The notes under the pieces: generated by a model
Database searches by the model: none
Told to the model about the DNA's origin: nothing
Seen by the model: only the letters and a program-made list of their open reading frames with translations
Part shown: piece by piece, positions 23,461 to 30,496 of the stretch
How positions within the stretch are numbered: the stretch's first letter is position 1
How the letters are laid out: each line of letters opens with the position of its first letter
Assembly (NCBI GenBank): GCA_947474495.1
Contig: CANJIM010000014.1
Coordinates: 1 to 48,831 of the forward strand
Direction of reading: 5' to 3'
Length of the DNA: 48,831 bases
DNA from: Rhodospirillaceae bacterium
Lineage (GTDB): Bacteria > Pseudomonadota > Alphaproteobacteria > SMXQ01
Made by a program: the position numbers and the translations under genes

Positions 23461-24453
23461 TCAGCCGCGCAGGACGTAATCGGTGGAAACGCCCCGAATC
23501 TGCGGCAGGTACTGCTTGCCCCAGGCGACCATTTCCTTGAGACCGTCTTCGAGGCTGATCTGCGGCTCCCAGCCGAGGTCGCGCTTAATTGCCGAGGAGT
23601 CGAGCCAATAGCGCGAATCCTGGCCCAGCCGGTCGCCCGACATTTCGCACAGCTGCTCGAATGGCAAACCGAGTGCGTCGGCCGTCTTGGCGACGAGGTC
23701 GCGGATCGAAGTCGGCAGGGCTGGACCGACGTTGTAGATCTTCCCGAATTCGGCCTTCTCCGCCGTCATGTAGATGGCGCGGGCTAGGTCGCGGGCGTGG
23801 ATGTAGGATTTCTCGGCGCCACCGCCGCCATGCAGCGGCAGCTTCTGGCCGGTCAGGCCGCACAGCACCGCCTTGGGGATCACGCGATGCAGCAGCTGGC
23901 CCGGGCAATAGGCGTTCGACGGGCGCAGGATGTTCATCGGGAATTTGAGGAACTTGTGCACCGACATCAGATACATGTCGAAGGCGACCTTCGAGGCCGC
24001 ATAGGGGCTCGACGGCTTAATCGGCTCGTCTTCGGCGGTTGCGTGATCGACCGAGCCGTACATCTCGGAGGTGCCGATCTGGATGAAGCGTTCGAGCCAG
24101 TCGCGCTTCATCAGTTCTTCACTGAGGCGCGCCAGGGCCATCGAGTTGGTCTCGAAGAAGCGCCAGGAATGCTTCCAAGACACGGCGCCTTCGCCCTGCG
24201 CGGCGTAGTTGATGATGACGTCGGGCTTCTCCTTGTCCAGCAGTTCGAGCAGGAGGTCGAGTTCGTAGGTGATGTGGCGCGCGTGATATTCGTAGCCGGG
24301 GCGCTTATCGACGTTCAGGGTGAAGGCTTCCTCGCGCATCGGATTGCGGCCAATGCCGATCACCTTCTTCGGGTTGGCATGGTCGAGCAGGTAGAGCGCG
24401 GTGTGAATGCCGAACGAACCGCCGCCGCCGATGATCGCGTAAGTCTTGCCCAT
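23461..24453 (-). CDS. GDP-mannose 4,6-dehydratase-like SDR
   Basis: About 330 residues from ATG 24453 (MGKTYAIIGGGGSFGIHTA). AAGGA stands 10 bases before this ATG but only one base before the alternative ATG 24462, which is why I choose the second. The protein has the dehydratase pattern: INYAAQGEGAVSWKHSW, IGTSEMYGSVDHATAED (catalytic Ser/Glu region), SSPYAASKVAFDMYL (YxxxK) and RPSNAYCPGQ. It may make a 4-keto-6-deoxy sugar or epimerise a nucleotide sugar. It is flanked by two direct IS3 remnants and was followed by a transketolase gene, so it belonged to a larger operon. Confidence 0.85.
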   Translation of the reverse strand: MGKTYAIIGGGGSFGIHTALYLLDHANPKKVIGIGRNPMREEAFTLNVDKRPGYEYHARHITYELDLLLELLDKEKPDVIINYAAQGEGAVSWKHSWRFFETNSMALARLSEELMKRDWLERFIQIGTSEMYGSVDHATAEDEPIKPSSPYAASKVAFDMYLMSVHKFLKFPMNILRPSNAYCPGQLLHRVIPKAVLCGLTGQKLPLHGGGGAEKSYIHARDLARAIYMTAEKAEFGKIYNVGPALPTSIRDLVAKTADALGLPFEQLCEMSGDRLGQDSRYWLDSSAIKRDLGWEPQISLEDGLKEMVAWGKQYLPQIRGVSTDYVLRG

Positions 24454-24484
24454 AAGTCCCATTTCCTTAATTTTCTCAGCTATC

Positions 24485-24740
24485 TGTCCGTCGTCAGAAC
24501 ATTTGGGACAGATGTGGTCGTGATTTAACGGAGGGTCGGCCTCATCTTGGGGTTGATATTAGGCGGCGCGGTTGCGGTGTAGCAAGCGCCTCAGTTCGAT
24601 GGTCATGCTTGATACGGGCACGCTGTTGGAGGATGTCTTTGTCCCTGCCGAAGTAGGTATCTGCGGGTGTCACGTTGCTCAGGCTTTCATGGTATCTTCG
24701 ATGATTGTAGCCCCCGATGAACGCCTCGATTTGGGCCTAA
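24485..24740 (-). mobile_element. IS3-family transposase 3' end, right copy
   Basis: The minus strand encodes QIEAFIGGYNHRRYHESLSN, then VTPADTYFGRDKDILQQRAR and a tail ending RRLISTPR. The YNHRRYHESL and P-AD-YFGR-x-x-I-x-x-R series is the characteristic C-terminus of IS3-family integrases. The element is in direct orientation to the left copy at 23141-23345, and it is longer. The end lies about 30 bases upstream of the dehydratase-like start. The 5' portion of the transposase is missing. Confidence 0.75.
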
Positions 24741-24781
24741 GCCGTAATGTAAAACAGTCTGGCCCCGACAGCCATGATGGC

Positions 24782-24810
24782 TTGGCAGACCCTGCTAAAA
24801 AGGGTATAAT
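24782..24810 (+). promoter_or_regulatory. Predicted sigma-70 promoter for the zinc-ribbon methyltransferase
   Basis: TTGGCA (24782-24787), a 17-base spacer and consensus TATAAT (24805-24810) stand 43 bases upstream of ATG 24853. It lies just past the right IS3 remnant, so it could be native or created by the rearrangement. Confidence 0.6.
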
Positions 24811-24852
24811 TGAAAGCAATATATAGTTTGATCAGAAGGCCGGGGGGGCTCC

Positions 24853-25659
24853 ATGATCAATAGCGATACCGCGCACGCTAAACCGGCTATTACGCCAATC
24901 GCGCTCGCGGCGCCGGCCGTGTGTCCCGCCTGCGGCGGACGCGGCAACGATCTCTTCACCGTCCATCATGGCATGACTCTGCTGGCCTGCCGCGCCTGCA
25001 GCACGGTGCACCTGCATCCGCGCCCAACGCCGACGGAGGTGACGGCCCTCTATAGCGACGCCTACGGCAACGCGAGCGAGAGCTACTTCGCCAAGGTCGA
25101 GAAGAAATTGCGGCGCTCGCGCCGGCGCATGGCAGCCTTGGCCCGTCTCAAATCGACAAGCCACATCTCGCCGCCGCGCTTTCTCGACATCGGCTGCAAT
25201 GGCGGTTTCATGGTCGAAGCGGCCCGCGAACGCGGCTTCGAGGCCTATGGCCTCGATATCGATCCGGTGTCGATCGACTATGCGCGCAAACACTATCCGG
25301 CCAATCGCTTCGTGCTCGCGACGCTCGAGGACTATGCGCCCGACGCGCCGCGCTTCGATATGATCTATTGTTCGGAGGTGATCGAGCATCTCGCCGATCC
25401 AAGCGGCTTCATCGACTGCGTGTTCGAGTTGTTGGCGCCTGACGGCCTGTTCTTCCTCACCACGCCAGACATCAGCCATTGGCGGCGGCCTCGCGACGTG
25501 ACGCGCTGGGACGGCTTCTGTCCGCCATCGCACTGCGTCTATTTCAACCCGCGAAGCCTGACCGCGCTGCTGCGCCGTGCCGGCTTCGTCGGCGTCGAGC
25601 GGCGCTGGTCGTTCAAGCCGGGCATCAAACTCACTTGTCGCAAGCCGGCATCAATTTGA
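24853..25659 (+). CDS. Zinc-ribbon SAM-dependent methyltransferase
   Basis: This 268-residue protein has an N-terminal CPACGGRGND...LLACRACSTVHLHPRP zinc ribbon (CxxC twice, about residues 24-60), then a class I core: RFLDIGCNGGFMVEAARERG (about 114-133), AYGLDIDPVSIDYAR, and DMIYCSEVIEHLADPSGF. This architecture is common in surface-polysaccharide loci. It stands alone, with its own predicted promoter, after the IS3 remnant. The acceptor is unknown. Confidence 0.87.
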   Translation: MINSDTAHAKPAITPIALAAPAVCPACGGRGNDLFTVHHGMTLLACRACSTVHLHPRPTPTEVTALYSDAYGNASESYFAKVEKKLRRSRRRMAALARLKSTSHISPPRFLDIGCNGGFMVEAARERGFEAYGLDIDPVSIDYARKHYPANRFVLATLEDYAPDAPRFDMIYCSEVIEHLADPSGFIDCVFELLAPDGLFFLTTPDISHWRRPRDVTRWDGFCPPSHCVYFNPRSLTALLRRAGFVGVERRWSFKPGIKLTCRKPASI

Positions 25660-25733
25660 CGCCAAGACTGCGCAGCTTCGCGCCGCCAAGCCTAAAAACC
25701 CAACAAAACGGGGCTTAACAGCCAATCTGCCGG

Positions 25734-25752
25734 AACTCTTATAGAGTTTTTC
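25734..25752 (+). terminator. Weak intrinsic terminator-like hairpin after the methyltransferase gene
   Basis: AACTCT-TAT-AGAGTT followed by TTTC forms a 6-bp stem with a short T run about 75 bases after the methyltransferase stop. The stem is short and AT-rich, so this is tentative. Confidence 0.35.
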
Positions 25753-25873
25753 GTAACGAAACTCAGGGCAATCCCGCCGGCGCGCCGGTCAGGGGCGATG
25801 GACAGCCCCGAGCGTGCCGAGTAAAATTTGGCCATACGCACAAACCCATTGGTTTTTATTTAGGAGCCCCGCC

Positions 25874-26350
25874 ATGTCCGATACGACGGAAAAAGAAGTC
25901 ATCGACCATGCCGCCGCTGAAGCCGCGATCCAGCAGTTCTCGTTCACGGCGCCGAAGGTTTATGACGGTCGCAAGGCCATCGTGAAGCTGACCAGCAACG
26001 AGCGCTCGGCCGTCGCCGTGCATTGCCTCGGACAGGGCGGCGAGAACAATCTACATTTCCATTCCGGCGTCGACATCACCTGGATGGTGCTGAAGGGCCG
26101 CGCCCGTTTCTATGGTCCGGAGAACGAGCAGGTCCGCGGTGAGTTCGGCCCGATGGAAGGCCTCGTGGTCCCCGCCGGCGCCAAGTATTGGTTCGAGAGC
26201 TGCGGCAAGGACGACCTCGAACTGCTGCAGATCAAGGCCTACACCAAGGGTCGCGGTAAGGATAAGCGCATCGACGCCGCGCCGCGTGACTATGACATCA
26301 TGACCGGCGCCAGCCACTTCGACGCCAGCGACAAGAGCAAGGTCGCCTAA
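25874..26350 (+). CDS. Cupin-domain protein
   Basis: The 158-residue protein starts at ATG 25874 behind TAGGAGC. The upstream in-frame ATG at 25814 has no such site. The cupin core has HCLGQGGENNLHFHSGVDIT (metal-binding His cluster), WMVLKGRARFYGP and VVPAGAKYWFESCG. It is a small cytoplasmic beta-barrel that may bind a metal and a small ligand, such as a sugar or keto acid. It is followed by a strong terminator and forms a single-gene unit. The exact role is unknown. Confidence 0.85.
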   Translation: MSDTTEKEVIDHAAAEAAIQQFSFTAPKVYDGRKAIVKLTSNERSAVAVHCLGQGGENNLHFHSGVDITWMVLKGRARFYGPENEQVRGEFGPMEGLVVPAGAKYWFESCGKDDLELLQIKAYTKGRGKDKRIDAAPRDYDIMTGASHFDASDKSKVA

Positions 26351-26390
26351 AGGGCGATCTCTCCGCGACAGCGGCGGAGCGTTAAGACCG

Positions 26391-26424
26391 AAAGGCCGGG
26401 GGTATGATCCCCGGCCTTTTCTTT
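26391..26424 (+). terminator. Intrinsic terminator of the cupin gene
   Basis: A perfect 11-bp stem, AAAGGCCGGGG and CCCCGGCCTTT, around a 7-base loop (26402-26408) is followed by T-rich sequence, 40 bases after the cupin stop. Confidence 0.9.
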
Positions 26425-26510
26425 TGGCCTTTGATTTGCCGCCCCTGGCGCTGCACGCATCCGCTCTGACCCGCCGAGCGTATTCAGCTTAATGAAAATT
26501 GGAGTCTGTG

Positions 26511-27044
26511 ATGACGAGCGACATGCTGCGCCGGTGGTTCCCCACCATTAACCAAAAATTGACCGTAGACGACCTGACGAGTTCGCCGAACCTTGCGGCG
26601 CTGGTCGAGGTCTGGCGCAGCGCTTGCGAGACGGCCACAGGTCCGCTGCGCATCCCGGCCAAACTGGATCCGCTCGATTTGCCGCGCGCCTTGCTGCCTT
26701 ACGTCATGCTGCTCGATTTAGAGCAGAATGTGCGGCCAGTGCTGCGCGTGCGATTGGCCGGCACCTACGTATGCGAAAAATATGGCCGCGAATTGCGCGG
26801 TCATACCACGGACGATTTCTTCGCGCCGGAAGATGCCGATCATGTCGTCGCCAGCGCGCTCGACGTTGCCATGAAGCGGGCACCAGACGTGGCGCGGCGC
26901 GAATATATTTCGCTTAACGGCGGATTATGGAGTTACGTTCGCGTCATTCTGCCGATGAGCCGAGACGGTCATAAGGTCGACAGTTTTTTCAAGGCGCTTG
27001 ATCCCGTCAGCCTGACCCGTCAGGGCGGCAACGTCGCCGCGTGA
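26511..27044 (+). CDS. PAS-domain protein (PAS_5/DUF1488-like small sensor)
   Basis: A 177-residue protein from ATG 26511, chosen because GGAG lies 6 bases upstream; an in-frame TTG at 26499 is less likely. The sequence DLPRALLPYVMLLDLEQNVR, VLRVRLAGTYVCEKYGREL and GHTTDDFFAPEDADHVVA fits the small stand-alone PAS proteins of alphaproteobacteria (PAS_5-type). The sub-family name is recalled, not searched. No kinase or effector domain is present. Likely a cytoplasmic sensor module. Confidence 0.8.
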   Translation: MTSDMLRRWFPTINQKLTVDDLTSSPNLAALVEVWRSACETATGPLRIPAKLDPLDLPRALLPYVMLLDLEQNVRPVLRVRLAGTYVCEKYGRELRGHTTDDFFAPEDADHVVASALDVAMKRAPDVARREYISLNGGLWSYVRVILPMSRDGHKVDSFFKALDPVSLTRQGGNVAA

Positions 27045-27047
27045 GTG

Positions 27048-27179
27048 TCAAACCACCAGATAGACGATCAAAAAAGCCGCGATGACGGCTGCCAAGGAAA
27101 TACCGAGCACGTAACGCATGGCGCCGACCTTGATGCCGCAACGCGCTTCGTTCGGTTTGACATGGCGCGGATCAGTCAT
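27048..27179 (-). CDS. Small single-pass membrane protein, 43 residues
   Basis: ATG 27179 is preceded by GGAGGA at a 7-base spacing, a better start than the in-frame ATG at 27230. The peptide starts MTDPRHVKPNEARCGIKVGA, then has one hydrophobic helix (YVLGISLAAVIAAFLIVYLV) to the C-terminus. It converges on the PAS gene (3-base gap). Possible regulation by a general-stress sigma site at 27272-27296. Function unknown. Confidence 0.65.
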   Translation of the reverse strand: MTDPRHVKPNEARCGIKVGAMRYVLGISLAAVIAAFLIVYLVV

Positions 27180-27271
27180 ATCGGCTCCTCCAATGACAGT
27201 GAGACGCGTGGCATTGTTATGCATTTGCATGGCGCAACCTATAATAGGAAAGAGCCGCGCTCCCGGTAGTT

Positions 27272-27296
27272 AACCTTCTGTCGACGCGGACGTTCC
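27272..27296 (-). promoter_or_regulatory. Possible EcfG (general stress) promoter for the small membrane protein
   Basis: On the minus strand, GGAAC (27292-27296) and GGTT (27272-27275) are 16 bases apart, close to the alphaproteobacterial EcfG pattern GGAAC-N16/17-CGTT. The -10 element has one mismatch. It lies about 90 bases upstream of ATG 27179. Confidence 0.35.
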
Positions 27297-27374
27297 ATCT
27301 TCCCCGCGCATGGCAGGAACCCGCAGCTCCTTCAGCTCAGTGGAACGTCTAGGGCGCGAGCGCGCCGACGGACC

Positions 27375-28376
27375 TTACATTCCGGACAACGCTTTCTTGT
27401 GATAGCTCATGTCGACATATTTGCCGGGGTCGGTCAGCGTCTTCTTCGGCGTGCCATATTCGGCGCGCAAATCGAGCACCGCCTTCATGCCCGCCATATT
27501 GATATCCGCCCGTTTGTTGAGGCCGCCAGCACCGGTCGTCAAACTGCTATAGATGATCTCGGCATCGGCATCGGACAGGTCCTTAATGCGGGCCTGGAGA
27601 ATTTTGATCGAGTCGGCCTTGTTGGCATAGACATAGTCATGCGCGGCGATGATCGCCTTGAGCCAGGAGACGACTTCCTTCTCGTGGGCCTTGGCCCAAT
27701 CGCGCCGCACCACATAGGCCGAGCCCTGATAGCCGCCGAGCGCAGCCGCAGCGTCGTCGAGAATGGTGTAGCCCATGTTCTTCGCGTCGGTGTCGTTCGG
27801 CGCGCTGACGATGGCGGCGACCGCCTTGTTCTCCTTCATGGCGGCCAAGCGCTCCGGCCCGCCGCCGACCGAGACCAGTTGATAGTCTTGGCCGAACTTC
27901 AGGCCCTTGTTGGCGAGAATTTTATAGAGCACGAAGGCATAGCCGCTGTTGGCCGAATCGACGGCGATAGTCTTGCCCTTGATGTCGGCATAGGTCTTGA
28001 TCTCGGGCCGCGCGATGACGGTATTCAAGCCTGAATGCACGCCGCCGACGCCGATCACATCGTACTTATCAAAGCTCTTGGCGCCCTGCCCCTCGTGAAA
28101 GGCGACAACGTTGTCGATCGAGGTGGTGGCGATGGGATATTTGCCCGCCATGATATCGTCCATTTGCGGCGTCGAGCCCGTGGTGCGGTCGAGCTTGATG
28201 TCCAAGCCCTCTTTCGCGAACAGGCCTCTATCCTGGGCAATCCACACCGGCAAGTTCGACGCGCCGCCGAAGGCCGTCATGTCGAGCTTGGTCTGCGCCG
28301 AGGCGGCGGTCGCAACGCACAGCACAGTCGTGAAAATCGCGGCGGACAGACTGCGGGCGGAATGGCGAATGGTCAT
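27375..28376 (-). CDS. NMT1/SsuA-like ABC transporter substrate-binding protein
   Basis: A 333-residue periplasmic binding protein. ATG 28376 follows GGGAG at a 6-base spacing; the longer in-frame start at 28442 is unlikely. The signal peptide is MTIRHSARSLSAAIFTTVLC followed by VATAASAQ. The mature protein has the NMT1/THI5-like fold of nitrate/sulfonate/taurine binders (LPVWIAQDRGLFAKEGLDIK, DSANSGYAFVLYKILA). No permease or ATPase gene is adjacent. The ligand may be an aromatic or sulfonate compound; that is not readable here. Confidence 0.85.
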   Translation of the reverse strand: MTIRHSARSLSAAIFTTVLCVATAASAQTKLDMTAFGGASNLPVWIAQDRGLFAKEGLDIKLDRTTGSTPQMDDIMAGKYPIATTSIDNVVAFHEGQGAKSFDKYDVIGVGGVHSGLNTVIARPEIKTYADIKGKTIAVDSANSGYAFVLYKILANKGLKFGQDYQLVSVGGGPERLAAMKENKAVAAIVSAPNDTDAKNMGYTILDDAAAALGGYQGSAYVVRRDWAKAHEKEVVSWLKAIIAAHDYVYANKADSIKILQARIKDLSDADAEIIYSSLTTGAGGLNKRADINMAGMKAVLDLRAEYGTPKKTLTDPGKYVDMSYHKKALSGM

Positions 28377-28502
28377 GGGCGGCTCCCTGTTGGAACGGCC
28401 TGGATTCTTGAGCGATCCGGTCCGGTCTCGGTTAAGCCGCAACTATGGCGAGGGCCCCTGGGCGGGTCAATCGATCACAAAGAGGTAAAACGGCAACAAA
28501 TA

Positions 28503-28524
28503 GCGCCGGGAAATGCACCGGCGC
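28503..28524 (-). terminator. Possible terminator downstream of the PRC-barrel gene
   Basis: GCGCCGG and CCGGCGC form a 7-bp stem with an 8-base loop. On the minus strand it is followed by TATTTGTTG. It lies about 45 bases past the PRC-barrel stop; the T tract is imperfect. Confidence 0.4.
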
Positions 28525-28566
28525 GCGAGGCCGAACCCCGCACGCCGGCGATGTCCCTATGCGGAC

Positions 28567-28935
28567 TTATTCCATCCAATAGCTCGGCGTCTTGTAGTAG
28601 CTGTCGACGCTGCGGCCATAGGTCGGCGTCCATTCGACGTCGTCCTCGTCGTAACCCGGCGCTTCCTCGAGCTGCTTCTTGTCGAGATTGACCACATAGC
28701 CTTCCTTCTTCTTGTCGTAGGTCAGAACCGACCAGGGCAAGGGATGATGCTTGTGTCCGAGGCCGAGGAAGCCGCCGAACGCCATAATGGCGTAGAGCGA
28801 CCGGCCGCTCACCTTGTCGATGATGATGTCTTCGATGCTGCCGAGCTTGTCACCAGCGACATTGTAGACATTGGTATCGATGACCTTTTCGGCGGGGATG
28901 GCGGACCCGCTGGTGATCTGGGTGATCTCCGTCAT
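28567..28935 (-). CDS. PRC-barrel domain protein
   Basis: This 122-residue protein has the PRC-barrel pattern VIDTNVYNVAGDKLGSIED, IIIDKVSGRSLYAIMAFGGF and the middle PLPWSVLTYDKK. Ribosome site AAGGAGA sits 6 bases before ATG 28935. PRC-barrel proteins serve in photosynthetic reaction centres and RNA metabolism; short free-standing versions are stress-induced in many alphaproteobacteria. An EcfG-like promoter lies about 76 bases upstream, which supports a stress role. Confidence 0.88.
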   Translation of the reverse strand: MTEITQITSGSAIPAEKVIDTNVYNVAGDKLGSIEDIIIDKVSGRSLYAIMAFGGFLGLGHKHHPLPWSVLTYDKKKEGYVVNLDKKQLEEAPGYDEDDVEWTPTYGRSVDSYYKTPSYWME

Positions 28936-29010
28936 GGCTGTCTCCTTCGATCGTATGTCCGCGAAACGATAACGACGCGACGCGCGCCGCTGCGAGCGGA
29001 GTACTGTGCC

Positions 29011-29035
29011 AACGTGAAGAAGCCTGTGCTGTTCC
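29011..29035 (-). promoter_or_regulatory. Predicted EcfG (general stress sigma) promoter of the PRC-barrel gene
   Basis: On the minus strand, GGAAC (29031-29035), a 16-base spacer and CGTT (29011-29014) fit the consensus GGAAC-N16/17-CGTT exactly. It is about 76 bases from ATG 28935. Confidence 0.6.
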
Positions 29036-29096
29036 TCGGGAACGCTGACTTAGTCCTTATGAGCCGAAAAGGATTCAGCCGGGGACAGTAAGACGC

Positions 29097-29480
29097 TCAG
29101 CGATGGCCCGGCGCGGCCAGCCATTTGCGCAAAAAGGCGATCTCGCGTTCCTGCGCGGCAATGATGTCCTGCGATAGTTTGACGAGTTCCGCATCCTTCT
29201 CGGCGCTGGCGAGATAGGCTTTGGCCATGTCGATGGCCGCCTGATGATGCGGAATCATCATCGCGGCGAAATCGACGCCGGGCTTGCCCGTCATCGTCAT
29301 GTGCTTCATGTCGGCGTCCATCTTGTCCATGGCCGCGACATAAGCTTTGGAAGCGTCGCTGGCGGCGCCCATCGCGCCATGGCTCATGCCGTGATCCGCT
29401 TGCGCGGCGGCCGGCAGGGCGGTCAGGGAAACGGCAGCGAGCGCCGCGATTGCGGCACAGAAAACTGGAAATAGGCGCAT
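29097..29480 (-). CDS. DUF305 family secreted protein
   Basis: A 127-residue protein from ATG 29480, which has GAGGAG 6 bases upstream; the in-frame 29582 start is rejected. The signal peptide begins MRLFPVFCAAIAALAAVSLT and ends near LPAAAQA. The mature part has HMTMTGKPGVDFAAMMIPHH and QAAIDMAKAYL, the His-rich ferritin-like four-helix DUF305 motif MIPHHQ-AI-MA. Probably a periplasmic metal-associated protein (DUF305 often sits near copper genes). Divergent to the universal stress gene. Confidence 0.88.
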   Translation of the reverse strand: MRLFPVFCAAIAALAAVSLTALPAAAQADHGMSHGAMGAASDASKAYVAAMDKMDADMKHMTMTGKPGVDFAAMMIPHHQAAIDMAKAYLASAEKDAELVKLSQDIIAAQEREIAFLRKWLAAPGHR

Positions 29481-29568
29481 GGCAAGCTCCTCACTGGGGG
29501 ATGCAGGAAGGCTGAGGATGAAGCTTCCCCCCAGGGGAAGGTCAAGGCGGACCATGCCGCCGTCGACC

Positions 29569-29582
29569 TTGATCGAGATCAA
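29569..29582. promoter_or_regulatory. Perfect FNR/FixK-type box between DUF305 and the universal stress gene
   Basis: TTGAT-CGAG-ATCAA is a perfect match to TTGAT-N4-ATCAA. Its centre is about 60 bases upstream of ATG 29636, a suitable distance for activation of the universal stress gene. It is also about 90 bases upstream of the divergent DUF305 gene. Confidence 0.6.
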
Positions 29583-29635
29583 CGCCGACTATGACAAGCC
29601 GGGGGATAATAACGTTCATAAAAGAGGAGGTTCTC

Positions 29636-30496
29636 ATGTCCCTGCGCGTGATCGCGGCCCATCTCGACGGATCTCATGCCGATCAACATATTCTCGACAC
29701 CGCCCTGGCGCTGGCGGAGGCGTTCGGCGGCCACATCGACGCCACCTGCGCCCTGCCCAACCCGACATTGAATGTTCCCGCCACCGGCCGTGGACTGTTC
29801 CCTGGGGTGGTCAAGGACCTGGCCAAGCAAGCGGAAGTCCGCTGGTAAGAGCAGGCGGACAAGATCGCGCACGGCTTTCACAAATGGCGCGCGGCGCACG
29901 GCGTGCCCGAGATGGTCAAACCCTCCGCGAGCGGCATAGCGACCGCGGCCTGGCGCGAGGCCAGCAAGAGCGAGGCCTTGGCGAAAGCTAGCTCGCTGGC
30001 CGACATCCTGGTCAGCGCGCTACCGGTCGAACGCGCACCCGCGACCGAAACGCTCGACCATGAGTTGTCGCTGTTTCAGGAAGGCCGACCGGTTCTGTTC
30101 ATGCCAAAGGGAAAACCCGCCCGTGTCGTCGACGGCGTGATCTTGATCGCCTGGAACGGCAGTCCGCAGGCCTTTCACGCGATCACTGCCGCCCTGCCCA
30201 TCCTGAAGAAAGCCAAAGCGGTGCATGTCTGCAGCGTTCCGGAAAAGGCGATCACCGCCGACGCGGCTGCCGAGCTTGTCCGCTATCTTGACTGGCACGG
30301 CGTCAAGGCGAAGATCGTCGCGCCCACAAAAGGCAAAAGCGCCGCGGTGGCGCTCGAAGCGGCCGTCAAGCAAACCAAAGCCGATCTTCTGGTGATGGGC
30401 GCCTACACGCACAGCCGGCTGCGCGAATGGGTGCTCGGCGGCGTGACGCAGCATTATATCAGCGACGCGAAAATTCCCGTCCTCATGGCCCATTGA
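29636..30496 (+). pseudogene. Universal stress protein gene split by one in-frame TAA
   Basis: ATG 29636 follows AGGAGG and opens MSLRVIAAHLDGSHADQHIL, typical of UspA-type proteins. Codon 71 is TAA (29846-29848), flanked by AEVRW and EQADKIAHGFHKWR in the same frame. The frame then continues to the normal end VMGAYTHSRLREWVLGGVTQ with HYISDAKIPVLMAH, which includes the ATP-binding G-x2-G-x9-G-like region. The full reading would be 286 residues. A second AUG at 29912 and an alternate start at 29903 could make the C-terminal part alone. Either a nonsense mutation or a sequencing error explains the break. The gene overlaps the convergent kinase-like gene by 14 bases. Confidence 0.8.
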
